Made by a program: the position numbers and the translations under genes
The notes under the pieces: generated by a model
Seen by the model: the letters and a program-made list of their open reading frames with translations, nothing else
Told to the model about the DNA's origin: nothing
Databases searched by the model: none
Part shown: one piece after another, positions 40,613 through 50,097 of the stretch
How positions within the stretch are numbered: position 1 is the stretch's first letter
Layout: each line of letters begins with the position of its first letter
NCBI RefSeq assembly: GCF_024171785.1
Contig: NZ_JAMTCK010000003.1
Span: 1 to 64,000, forward strand
Length of the DNA stretch: 64,000 bases
Source of the DNA: Goodfellowiella coeruleoviolacea
GTDB taxonomy: Bacteria; Actinomycetota; Actinomycetes; Mycobacteriales; Pseudonocardiaceae
Direction of reading: 5' to 3'

Positions 40613-41415
40613 CGATCGGGCAACTGGCCTCGCTGGCCGGCACCACGGTGCGCGCGGTCCGGCACTACCACGCCGAGGGGGTGTTGGCCGAGCCCGAGCG
40701 GGACCACTCGGGGTACCGCCGCTACGGCGCGTCCGCACTGGTCCGGCTGATGCGCGTGCGGCGCCTGCGGGAGCTGGGCATTCCCCTGGCCAGGGTGCGT
40801 GAGCTGCTGGACGACGGGGCACCGCTGGCCGTCACCCTGGACGAGTTGGACGCGGAGCTGGCGGCCAAGCAGGACGCGATCGCCGCGCAGCGGCGCCGGC
40901 TGGCCGAGCTGCGGCAGGGTCGGTTGGACCCGGAACTGCCGGCGGCCTTCGCCGAGATGTTCAGTGAGCTGGCCGCGCACGGGGTGCCCGCGGAGGTGCT
41001 GGCCAGTGAGAAGGAAGCGGTGCTGATCACGCTGGCGATCGACCCGGACCAGTGGGAGCGGCTCGCGGTCGAGTACCGGCGGATGCTGTCCGGTCCGACG
41101 GTGGCCGTCGGCGCCGGGCTGATGGTGCGGATCGCCGCGCTGGCCACGGCTGACCCGGCCGATCCCGCCGTGGACGAGCTGGCTGTCGATGTCGCGGAGT
41201 TCCTGCGGGAGCACTCGCTGGACCTGATCCGGGCCACCCAGGGATCCGTCGGCGCCGGCCGGGCGGGCGAGTTGCTGTTCGCGGAGTGGAACGAGGGCAC
41301 GGCGCCGGCCCAGCGCCGGATGTTCAGCCTGGCCGCGGCGCGGGTCGCCGCGATGCTGGAGGAGCAGGCGGAGTCAGTTGACGGAGCCACCGGTGGGGTT
41401 GGCTCGGCGGGTTGA
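40606..41415 (+). CDS. MerR family transcriptional activator
   Basis: A 269-residue regulator. N-terminal MerR helix-turn-helix (LTIGQLASLAGTTVRAVRHYHAEGVLAEPERDHSGYRRYGASALVRLMRVRRLRELGIPL), a dimerisation coiled coil (about 75-105, LDAELAAKQDAIAAQRRRLAELR) and a C-terminal all-helical effector domain. GTG 40606 overlaps the exporter stop by seven bases; TTG one codon later is possible. Predicted to sit on the 39311-39333 palindrome and activate the operon that includes its own gene. Confidence 0.92.
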   Translation: MLTIGQLASLAGTTVRAVRHYHAEGVLAEPERDHSGYRRYGASALVRLMRVRRLRELGIPLARVRELLDDGAPLAVTLDELDAELAAKQDAIAAQRRRLAELRQGRLDPELPAAFAEMFSELAAHGVPAEVLASEKEAVLITLAIDPDQWERLAVEYRRMLSGPTVAVGAGLMVRIAALATADPADPAVDELAVDVAEFLREHSLDLIRATQGSVGAGRAGELLFAEWNEGTAPAQRRMFSLAAARVAAMLEEQAESVDGATGGVGSAG

Positions 41416-41423
41416 GTCGGGGT

Positions 41424-41496
41424 GGCGGGTTGGGTTGGTGGCGGGTTGGGTTGGTGGCGGGTTGGGTTGGTGGCGGGTTGGGTTGGTGGCGGGTTG
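41424..41496. repeat. 16-bp tandem repeat, four perfect copies
   Basis: GGCGGGTTGGGTTGGT is repeated at 41424, 41440, 41456 and 41472, with a partial fifth unit to 41496 and a degenerate unit before the first. It follows the MerR stop and precedes the inverted copy of the dispersed element. Copy number is likely to vary between strains. Confidence 0.95.
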
Positions 41497-41535
41497 ACTC
41501 GCTAGCACGAGAAACGCCTGGGGCGGGACAGTTCA

Positions 41536-41662
41536 CCCGATCGAGGGTGGACTTGTCCACAGCCCGCTGACTTGTCCACAGATTCGCTCGGGGTGCTGTT
41601 TCCGCAGGTGGGGGTGGGTAGGCTGGCGCTGGGGCAGCCCCCCGGGAAGGGTGGGGGGTGGG
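41536..41662 (-). repeat. Dispersed DnaA-box element, copy 3 (inverted)
   Basis: Read on the minus strand: GGGAAGGG complement (41644-41651), GGTAGGCTGG complement (41617-41626), 36-nt spacer, DnaA boxes TTGTCCACA at 41572-41580 and 41553-41561 with 10 nt between, then CGATCG at 41538-41543. It lies between the convergent MerR and HAD genes. Beyond it, at 41660-41690, GGGCTGGAGCCGCC occurs twice in tandem. I see no gene in 41416-41731. Confidence 0.85.
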
Positions 41663-41731
41663 CTGGAGCCGCCGCTGGGCTGGAGCCGCCTCGGGGGCAA
41701 CGACGTCGTCCCCGAGGCTCCGGGCCGCCCC

Positions 41732-42544
41732 TCAGAACCAGCGTTCCAGCACCAGGGCCAGGCCGTCCTCGGCGTTGGACGAGGTCACCTCGTCGGCGGC
41801 GGCCAGTGCGTCGGGGTGGGCGTTGCCCATGGCCACGCCGTGCCCGGCCCAGTGCAGCATGGGCACGTCGTTGGACATGTCGCCGAAGGCGACCACGTCG
41901 GCCGCTGCCACGCCCAGCCGGTCGGCCACGTCGGCCAGGCCGGTGGCCTTGGTCACGCCGCGCGCGGAGATCTCCAGCAGGCCGGCGCGGCTGGAGAAGG
42001 TGAAGTTGACCGCCCCGTCCAGCACGGCCGAGGCGATCTCGGCCATCTCCTCGCTGGTGGTGTTGTCGTGGCGGATCAGCAGCTTGAGCGCGGCGTGGCC
42101 GAGCACCTGGTCCCGGCTGGTGGCCGAGTGCTCCGGGTCCCACCAGGGGTGCTGGTAGCCGGGTTCGGACAGGAACCGGCGGCTCGGCCGGCCGTCACCG
42201 CCGACGTCCACGCGCTCGGTGGCCACCCGGCAGCCGGGCAGCGCCTCGTCGATCGCCCTGGTCACGTCGCGCAGCAGCACCGGGTCCAGGGTGCGCTGCC
42301 ACAGCACCCGGTCCGCGTCGATGTCGTACAGCGCGGCGCCGTTGCCGCACACCGCGTAACCGGTGACGCCGGCGGCCTCGGCGACCGGGGGCACCCAACG
42401 CGGTGGCCGCCCGGTGACCAGCACGAACGGGACGTCTGCCGCGACTACCCGGCGTACTACGGCCGCAGTGCGTGCGCTGACCCGTTCCAACGGGTCGAGC
42501 AGGGTTCCGTCCACGTCAGAGGCGACGAGCCTTGGTCGTTCCAC
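41732..42544 (-). CDS. Cof-type HAD phosphatase
   Basis: A 270-residue HAD-superfamily hydrolase of class IIB. Motif I DVDGTLLDP at residues 10-18, motif II VTGRPP, motif III region KLLIRHDN and motif IV GDMSNDVPML; AVCGNGAALYD is the family's cap-adjacent stretch. Typical substrates are sugar phosphates and other small phosphoesters. GTG 42544. No close partner; divergent from the LLM oxidoreductase. Confidence 0.92.
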   Translation of the reverse strand: MERPRLVASDVDGTLLDPLERVSARTAAVVRRVVAADVPFVLVTGRPPRWVPPVAEAAGVTGYAVCGNGAALYDIDADRVLWQRTLDPVLLRDVTRAIDEALPGCRVATERVDVGGDGRPSRRFLSEPGYQHPWWDPEHSATSRDQVLGHAALKLLIRHDNTTSEEMAEIASAVLDGAVNFTFSSRAGLLEISARGVTKATGLADVADRLGVAAADVVAFGDMSNDVPMLHWAGHGVAMGNAHPDALAAADEVTSSNAEDGLALVLERWF

Positions 42545-42650
42545 CCCTTCATCGTGCCCCGTGCTGGCAAGCTCGTGATGAACTCCGGCCGGCCTGTCAG
42601 TGAGCCGTGCGCCACGTCATGACCGTATCGCCGATGTCTGGCGTACTGAT

Positions 42651-42656
42651 TAGTGT
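42651..42656 (+). promoter_or_regulatory. -10 element TAGTGT, leaderless start
   Basis: TAGTGT, 7-nt spacer, GTG 42664; no Shine-Dalgarno. Confidence 0.55.
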
Positions 42657-42663
42657 CAGTCCT

Positions 42664-43548
42664 GTGCGCATCGGCATTGTGATCTTGCCCGAGCATCGCT
42701 GGTGGGTCGCGGAACCCAAGTGGCGTGCGGCTGACGAGTACGGCTTCGACCACGCCTGGACCTACGACCACCTGGGCTGGCGGTCCCTTGTGGACGGCCC
42801 GTGGTTCGCCGCGGTGCCGACCCTGACCGCGGCGGCCATGGTGACCAGCAGGATTCGGCTGGGCACCTGGGTGGCCTCGCCCACCTTCCGGCACCCGGTT
42901 CCGTTCGCCAGGGAACTGCTCACCGTGGACGACGTGTCCGACGGCCGGTTCACCCTGGGCATCGGCGCGGGCGGGCTGGCCGGCTACGACACCACCGTCC
43001 TGGGTGGACAGCCCTGGTCGCTGGGGGAGCGGTCGGCCCGGTTCGCCGAGTTCGTCGAGCTGCTCGACCAGTTGCTGGTGGCCGAACGCACCACCTGGCA
43101 GGGCCGCTACTACGCGGCCGACCAGGCCCGCAGCGCACCCGGCTGCGTGCAGCGGCCCCGGATCCCGTTCGTGGTGGCGGCCAACGGTCCGCGCACCATG
43201 CGCACGGCCGCGCGGTTCGGCCAGGGCTGGGTGACCACCGGCAGCGGTGGCGAGACCGTGGACGAGTGGTGGCGCGGCGTGGCCGAGCTGGCCGAGCGGT
43301 TCACCTCGGCACTGGTCGACCAGGGCCGCGATCCCTCTACAGTGGACAGGTACCTGAACCTGGACTCCGCCCCGGTCTACTCGCTGTCCAGTGTGGACTG
43401 CTTCCGGGACGCCGTTGGCCGCGCCGCCGAGCTGGGCTTTACCGACGTGGTCGCGCACTGGCCGCGCGGTGACGGCTTCTACGCGGGCAGCGAGACCGTG
43501 CTGGAACAGGTGGCCGCGGACGTGCTGCCCGAGGTGCGCGCCGGCTGA
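42664..43548 (+). CDS. LLM-class F420-dependent oxidoreductase
   Basis: A 294-residue bacterial-luciferase-like TIM barrel: RIGIVILPEHRWWVAEPKWRAADEYGFDHAWTYDHLGW, ELLTVDDVSDGRFTLGIGAGG and PFVVAANGPRTMRTAARFGQGWVTTG are typical. The length and actinobacterial host favour F420 over FMN, which is inference. The start is set by a leaderless promoter. The codons for PSTVD and LSSVD contain rare T/A-ending triplets (TCTACAGTGGAC, TCCAGTGTGGAC), near-matches to the window's recurring palindrome. Confidence 0.88.
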   Translation: MRIGIVILPEHRWWVAEPKWRAADEYGFDHAWTYDHLGWRSLVDGPWFAAVPTLTAAAMVTSRIRLGTWVASPTFRHPVPFARELLTVDDVSDGRFTLGIGAGGLAGYDTTVLGGQPWSLGERSARFAEFVELLDQLLVAERTTWQGRYYAADQARSAPGCVQRPRIPFVVAANGPRTMRTAARFGQGWVTTGSGGETVDEWWRGVAELAERFTSALVDQGRDPSTVDRYLNLDSAPVYSLSSVDCFRDAVGRAAELGFTDVVAHWPRGDGFYAGSETVLEQVAADVLPEVRAG

Positions 43549-44583
43549 GGCGGGCCGCGCCACCGGGCGTGGCCGATCCGGTCCGGCCGGGTGGTCCGGC
43601 CCCGCCGGTTGGTCCGGTCATCCGGCGAATAACGCCCGAATGTTTCGGCCGGCGTTACCGCTTCTTGATCACTCGAACATCTTGATCACTCGGGCGGGTG
43701 AAGTCGCTGGTTTGTCCGGTGCGGTGGTACCAAGCTGACGTCAACGTGTCGTGCCGTAACCGATCGGGGCGGGTGGTGCGGCACGTGGGTGCCGCCGACA
43801 GGGGCAGTCGGCGGCACCCAACCCGTTTACCGGCTCCCCGGATCCCGCCGCCCGGGCAACGATTGCGTCGCGTGTGATCGAGTCGGCAACCGGCGCCGCC
43901 GCGACTCCCGTCCCGGCTGTGGGCGCCCCCACACCTGTGAAGCGCCTATGCGTAATCGGATACTGTGCCTGTGTTACGTGGGTCTTACCCGACCGTGTGA
44001 CACGCGTACCGTCCTCGCGGCCGGGGCCGGCGCCGGACAGCCAGGGAGCATCGCCGCGAGCGCGGAGTCGGTCCGGCCGACGCGGTGTGCGGTCCGGCCG
44101 GTGGGCGGCCCGGGGGAGCGGGTGCTCCGCCGGTGCCGGGCAGTACGACACGGGAGGTGGAAACAACGGGTGAAAGGGGTGTGGCGGCGCGTCGACCGGC
44201 AAAAGTCAACGCGGTGGCAATGCCCTGGTATTGATCGCTCCAACGGGCGGGAGTGCCGCGAGCGCTTCGAACGATTGTTCGTGACCAGCGGTGACGGCTG
44301 ACGTTGCCAGTGGATAGCGTAACTGGCCGGTCGAGTGCGGCCGGGAATAAGCGGTGACTCTCGGTGATTTCTTCGCTGCTCGGTAACGACGCTCCGGTTG
44401 GCGCCGAGAGACGCGAAGAGAAGAATACGTAGTCAGGTCAAGTCATCCGGTATCCAGACCGATAACCTTTCGCGTAGTAAAACCTGGGCTTGGCGAAGTG
44501 GCCGCGGGTTGCGTCCGAGATCACGTCTTGGTGGACCTGAGGGCGATCCGGGAAAACGCTGTGCACATTATGGGAGTGAACGC
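43549..44583. other. 1-kb intergenic region upstream of the glycosyltransferase operon
   Basis: No reading frame here has credible start signals or domains. It holds a GC-rich hairpin zone just after the oxidoreductase (about 43580-43625), two 13-bp direct repeats TCTTGATCACTCG (43663-43675 and 43680-43692), and from about 43860 to 44570 sequence of visibly lower GC content with several TANNNT elements (for example TAGCGT near 44317). It probably contains a long 5' leader and promoters for gtrB. A structured RNA is possible but I match none. Confidence 0.5.
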
Positions 44584-45768
44584 ATGTTCCTGTCGGTAGT
44601 CGTTCCGTGCTTCAACGAGGAGCACGGGATGACCAGCCTCCACGAAGCACTCGTCCGGGTGCTGCCGGACCTGGCCGACACCTTCGAGGTCCTGCTCGTC
44701 GACGATGGCAGCAGCGACGGGACGCTCACGCAGATGCGCGAGGTGTCCAGGCGTGATCCCCGGTTCCGCTACATCGCGCTGAGCCGCAACTTCGGCAAGG
44801 AAGCCGCCATGCTGGCCGGCCTGAGCCAGGCCAGGGGCGATGTGGTCGCGCTGATCGACGCCGACCTGCAGCACCCGCCGGAGCTGCTGGGCCAGATGAT
44901 CGACCTGCTCGGCAAGGGCTACGACCAGGTGGTGGCGCGGCGCACCCGGACCGGTGACCCCGCCCTGCGCAAGGCCATCTCCAAGCTCTACTACCGCATG
45001 ATCAACAAGGTGGTGGACGTCGAGCTGGAGGACGGCGTCGGCGACTTCCGCGTGCTCACCCGCCGCGCCGTGCAGGCGCTGCTCTCGCTCGGCGAGTACA
45101 ACCGCTTCTCCAAGGGCCTGTTCTCCTGGATCGGCTTCGACACCGCCACCATCGACTACGAGAACGTGGCCCGCCAGGAAGGCACCACCAAGTGGACCTT
45201 CCGCAAGCTGCTCAACTACGGCATCGACGGCGTCATCTCGTTCAACAACAAGCCCCTGCGCGCCGCCGTCTACCTGGGCGGACTGGTCACCCTGGTGGCG
45301 TTCTGCTACGTGGCGTGGGTGATCTTCCAGGCCCTCACCAACGGCGTCACCTCGCCCGGTTACGTCACCATCATGTCCGGCGTGCTCGGCCTCGGCGGCC
45401 TGCAGCTGCTGTTCCTCGGCGTGATCGGCGAGTACCTGGGCCGCATCTACTACGAGTCCAAGCAGCGCCCGCACTTCCTGGTCAAGGAGTCCAGCGGGCC
45501 GGAGCACACCCCGGTGACCGTGCCGCTTGGCCTGATGATCGCCAGCAGTTCCGACCCCAACGACACCGCGCCCAGGGGTGCCGCGGCCTTCGGCGGCCCG
45601 GCCGGGGCAGCCGCCGACCAGGCCGAGCCGGCCGGCCAGAGCGGTCAGGACGACCAGGGCGGTCCGGCGGGGCAGCACGACCAGCACGACCAGAACGGGG
45701 TGCGCCCGGCGGACCAGGACAGCTCGGCCGACGCGGTGGCCGCCGGCGCGGAGCAGTCGGTCCGGTGA
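44584..45768 (+). CDS. GtrB-type polyprenyl-phosphate glycosyltransferase
   Basis: A 394-residue GT2 enzyme that loads a sugar onto polyprenyl phosphate at the inner membrane face. It opens FLSVVVPCFNEEHGM, has VDDGSSDGT and the metal-binding DADLQ, the GtrB/ArnC signature ALSRNFGKEAAMLAGL, and KWTFRKLLNYGIDGV before two C-terminal membrane segments (about 230-290). A cytoplasmic Gln/Asp/Gly-rich tail of about 85 residues (DDQGGPAGQHDQHDQNG) is unusual. ATG 44584 with GGAGTGAA upstream. Coupled by overlap to gtrA and the GT-C gene. Sugar identity unknown. Confidence 0.92.
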   Translation: MFLSVVVPCFNEEHGMTSLHEALVRVLPDLADTFEVLLVDDGSSDGTLTQMREVSRRDPRFRYIALSRNFGKEAAMLAGLSQARGDVVALIDADLQHPPELLGQMIDLLGKGYDQVVARRTRTGDPALRKAISKLYYRMINKVVDVELEDGVGDFRVLTRRAVQALLSLGEYNRFSKGLFSWIGFDTATIDYENVARQEGTTKWTFRKLLNYGIDGVISFNNKPLRAAVYLGGLVTLVAFCYVAWVIFQALTNGVTSPGYVTIMSGVLGLGGLQLLFLGVIGEYLGRIYYESKQRPHFLVKESSGPEHTPVTVPLGLMIASSSDPNDTAPRGAAAFGGPAGAAADQAEPAGQSGQDDQGGPAGQHDQHDQNGVRPADQDSSADAVAAGAEQSVR

Positions 45769-46202
45769 ACCTGCGCACCGCCCTGCCCTGGGGCCGGATC
45801 GTGCGGTTCGGCGTGGTCGGCGTGATCAACACGGCCACGTACTACTGCCTGTACCGGCTGTTCCTGCTGGCCCTGCCGTACCTGTTCGCGCACCTGCTCG
45901 CGTTCGTGCTGGCCATGATCGGGTCGTACTTCCTCAACTGCTACTTCACCTTCCGCACCAAGCCCACGCTGCGGACGTTCCTGCTGTTCCCGCTGACCAC
46001 CGTGAGCAACCTGGTTATCCAGACGGCCGGCCTGTACGTGCTGGTCGAGTGGGTCCACATGAACCAGGAGATCGCGTCGCTGGTGGCCGCGCTGGCAGCC
46101 ATCCCGATCACGTTCGTGGCCACGCAGCTGCTGATGACCGGCCGCCGCAAGCCCACCGGGGCGGCCGAGACCCTCGTGCCAGAACGGGAGCCCCAGCCGT
46201 GA
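45765..46202 (+). CDS. GtrA family small flippase-like membrane protein
   Basis: A 145-residue protein with four membrane helices and the GtrA pattern IVRFGVVGVINTATYYCLYRLF, then SYFLNCYFTFRTKPT, and a second FVATQLLM near the end. GtrA proteins are proposed to flip polyprenyl-phosphate sugars. GTG overlaps the gtrB stop (GTGA) and its own stop overlaps the next GTG. Function follows from family and operon. Confidence 0.9.
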   Translation: MNLRTALPWGRIVRFGVVGVINTATYYCLYRLFLLALPYLFAHLLAFVLAMIGSYFLNCYFTFRTKPTLRTFLLFPLTTVSNLVIQTAGLYVLVEWVHMNQEIASLVAALAAIPITFVATQLLMTGRRKPTGAAETLVPEREPQP

Positions 46203-48613
46203 CCACCGTGTCCGATCCGGCCACCGCGACGTCGGCGGCCGACACCTCACCCGAGGCCACAGCCGACCGGCCGGGCAACTCCCGGCTCACCGGGCTCGGC
46301 GTCGGCGCCCTGGTCTGCGTGGCCGTCGCGGTGCTCGCCCAGCTGCCGTTCCTGCGCAACCGGCTGTTCTACATCTGGGACGACAGCGCGGTGCAGTTCA
46401 TGCCCACCTGGCACTTCCTCGGCCAGCGGCTGATGGCCGGGGAGTGGCCGGTGCTGTTCAACGCCGACTCCTGGATGGGCGGCAACTTCTCCGCCGAGGC
46501 GCTGTTCGGCGTGTGGAACCCGGTCAACGTGGCCAACTACCTGCTGGTCGCCCAGTTCTCCGACCTGGCCTTGGCCGCGCTGGTGCTCAAGACCGAGTTC
46601 CTGGTGCTGCTCGCGCTCGGCACCTACCTGCTGACCAGGGAGTACGGCGCCAAGCGGGGGCCGGCCGCCGTGGTGGCCATCGCCCTGCCGTTCTCCGGCT
46701 TCACCCTGTTCTACGACACCTCGCTGTGGGCGGGCGGGCTGATCGCCTTCACCACGCTGCCCTACCTGTGGTGGATGGCCCGGCGGCTGGCCAGGGGCGT
46801 GGCCAACCCGCTGTGGGCGTTCCTGTTCGGTGGCCTGGCCGTGACCAGCGGCAACCCGTACGGCGTGCTCGGCGTGTGCGCGGTGCTGTTCGCGCTGATC
46901 GTGGAGTTCTGGTTCCGCGGCTGGCGGTCCCGCCGCACCGAGACCGCCGAGACCGCCGAGGCGACGAGCGCTGCCGGCGCTGGTGGGTCCGGCGCCGGCG
47001 GGTCCGGCGCTGGTGGGTCCGGTCAGGCGCGGCGGTCCGGCCGGCTGGCCGCGCTGCTGCCGGTCGGCGAGGACCGCCGCTCGGTGCTGCGGCTGCTGGT
47101 GGTCGGCGTGCTGATCGGCCTGGTCGTGCCGCTGGTGTTCCTGCCGCTGCTCGGCAACGCGGACGTGACCTGGCGCACCAACCAGGGCTTCATGAGCACC
47201 GGCCGGATGACGCCGCAGCTCAGCGACTTCCTCAACCTGGCCATCCCCAGCCACGAACCCATGATCGACGGGTTCTCCGCCAACAAGCTGGCCGTGCCAG
47301 GCATGTACTTCGCCTGGTTCGTGGTGCCGCTGCTGCCGTGGCTGAACTGGCGGGTGCTGCGCGCGCGCTGGCGCGGCCTGCTCGGCGTGTTCGTGGTGGC
47401 CGCCGGCTACTGCCTGTTCGCCGTCGGCCCGTCCGACCTGTGGATGTTCCGCTTCCCGCTGCGCCACGTGGAGGTCATCTACCTGGCGCTGGGCGTGGTG
47501 TTCGCGGTGCTGCTCAGCGCCGGCCTGCGCACCGACCGGGTGCGGGTCCGGGCGCTGGTCACCGGGCTGGTCCTGGTGGTCAACGGCTGGCTGGCGTTCG
47601 CCACGCAGCCGTTCGGCTGGCGCCGCCACCTGGTGTCGCTGGCGCTGCTCGGCGTGGCCACCGCCGTGGTGGTGCTGCTCACCCGGCGCAGTGCGCTGCG
47701 CCTGGTCTACCCGGTGATCACGCTGGTCACCGCGATCGCGCTGGCGCTGCAGGTGCTGTGGTTCCCGTTCAACCGGGACGTGGCCAACTACGGCTTCTCC
47801 CGCTCCATCCCGGAGCTGAAGGAGGTGGCCTCGCACTACAAGGGCACCACCTTCCAGGTCGCCGACGTGTTCCAGGCCAACCTGCCGACCCGCCCGGACG
47901 CCGAGCAGGCCAGGAAGACCTTCCTGTTCGGCAACGTCGACCTGGTGGCCGGCGTGGACATGGTCGGCTCCTACACCGGCATGGGCTTCCGCTCGTTCTC
48001 CGACACGGTGTGCATGGGCTACCAGGGCAGCACCTGCGCCAACTCCTGGTACGCGCTGCAACGCCCCACCGAGCTGGCCGGCGCGCAGCTGCTGGACCTG
48101 CTGCGGCTGGAGACCGTGGTGATCGACCGGCTGCTGATCCCCAACCCCACGGTGCCGGCGGGCTGGCGGATCACCCAGCAGGACCGGGTGGCCACCGTGC
48201 TCCAGCGGGTCGACTCGCTGCCCTGGCCGTCCGGCCGGCTGTCCTGGAACTCGGACAACGTCACCATCCTGGACAACGGCTCCACCGACGACCGGCGCGA
48301 GACCGTCCGGTTCAGCCGCACCGGTGACCAGCCGGCGCAGCTGGCGTTCGCCCGCCTGGCCTGGCCCGGCTACCAGGCCACGGTCGACGGCACGCCGGTG
48401 CCCACCCACGAGGGACCGGCCGGACTGCTCGTGGTCGACCTGCCACCCGGCATCGACGGCGGTGACCTGACGCTGACCTGGGAGCCGCGCGGCCTGACGT
48501 TCGGGCTGGCCTCGGGGGCGTTCGCACTGCTGGCCGCGCTGGTGCTGGCGGTGGTCACGCGCGTGCGCCGACGCGGACACGGTCGGTTCGGGTCGGCCAG
48601 CCTGCCCGGGTAA
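46199..48613 (+). CDS. Large membrane glycosyltransferase-like protein (GT-C / YfhO type)
   Basis: An 804-residue protein with about twelve to thirteen membrane segments and a C-terminal periplasmic beta domain (about 700-780: VRFSRTGDQPAQLAFARLAWPGYQATVDGTPV, YfhO-like). The first outer loop has IWDDSAVQFMPTWHFLGQRLMAGEWPVLFNADSWMGGNF, with the acidic residues expected for a GT-C catalytic loop. A Gly/Ser/Ala repeat (GAGGSGAGGSGAGGSG, about 261-276) sits in a cytoplasmic loop. In the GtrA-GtrB-Gtr logic of serotype-conversion cassettes this would be the specificity transferase moving the lipid-linked sugar to the wall. GTG overlaps the gtrA stop. Confidence 0.82.
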   Translation: MTTVSDPATATSAADTSPEATADRPGNSRLTGLGVGALVCVAVAVLAQLPFLRNRLFYIWDDSAVQFMPTWHFLGQRLMAGEWPVLFNADSWMGGNFSAEALFGVWNPVNVANYLLVAQFSDLALAALVLKTEFLVLLALGTYLLTREYGAKRGPAAVVAIALPFSGFTLFYDTSLWAGGLIAFTTLPYLWWMARRLARGVANPLWAFLFGGLAVTSGNPYGVLGVCAVLFALIVEFWFRGWRSRRTETAETAEATSAAGAGGSGAGGSGAGGSGQARRSGRLAALLPVGEDRRSVLRLLVVGVLIGLVVPLVFLPLLGNADVTWRTNQGFMSTGRMTPQLSDFLNLAIPSHEPMIDGFSANKLAVPGMYFAWFVVPLLPWLNWRVLRARWRGLLGVFVVAAGYCLFAVGPSDLWMFRFPLRHVEVIYLALGVVFAVLLSAGLRTDRVRVRALVTGLVLVVNGWLAFATQPFGWRRHLVSLALLGVATAVVVLLTRRSALRLVYPVITLVTAIALALQVLWFPFNRDVANYGFSRSIPELKEVASHYKGTTFQVADVFQANLPTRPDAEQARKTFLFGNVDLVAGVDMVGSYTGMGFRSFSDTVCMGYQGSTCANSWYALQRPTELAGAQLLDLLRLETVVIDRLLIPNPTVPAGWRITQQDRVATVLQRVDSLPWPSGRLSWNSDNVTILDNGSTDDRRETVRFSRTGDQPAQLAFARLAWPGYQATVDGTPVPTHEGPAGLLVVDLPPGIDGGDLTLTWEPRGLTFGLASGAFALLAALVLAVVTRVRRRGHGRFGSASLPG

Positions 48614-48618
48614 CCTGA

Positions 48619-49812
<1,194 letters not shown>

Positions 49813-49838
49813 GGCGTCGGGCCTGGCTGACCGATCGC

Positions 49839-49887
49839 TCCCCGGGGGTGACCGCTGTGCTGGTTCACCAGTGGTCATCCCCGGGGA
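49839..49887. terminator. Hairpin after glf
   Basis: A stem of nine perfect pairs (TCCCCGGGG at 49839 on, CCCCGGGGA ending 49887) extended inward by GTGACC/GGTCAT pairs, with a 19-nt loop. It could end or attenuate transcription between glf and glfT2. Confidence 0.65.
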
Positions 49888-50097
49888 AATCAGGACCCGG
49901 AACACCCGGGCGGCGGCACCGGGGCGTTGTCGATAACATGAAGTCGCGAGACGCGCTTGCTGATCGCACGTTTCTTCATCTTTCGTGTGGTTGCGCCAGT
50001 CTCCTCGACTGTGCTGCGCTCCATGACAACAACACGTTGAGTCACCGCCGACCATGGATCAGCCGGCGCGCGGTAGCCGGTTTGCTGGAGGAATCAC

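Noticed and set aside
41424-41496. Possible CRISPR array
   Set aside because: Units are directly adjacent with no spacers and only 16 bp; it is a minisatellite.
43741-44202. A 153-codon open frame on the minus strand
   Set aside because: Pro/Arg/His-rich, no start signal, no domain; a by-product of GC-rich DNA in an intergenic region.
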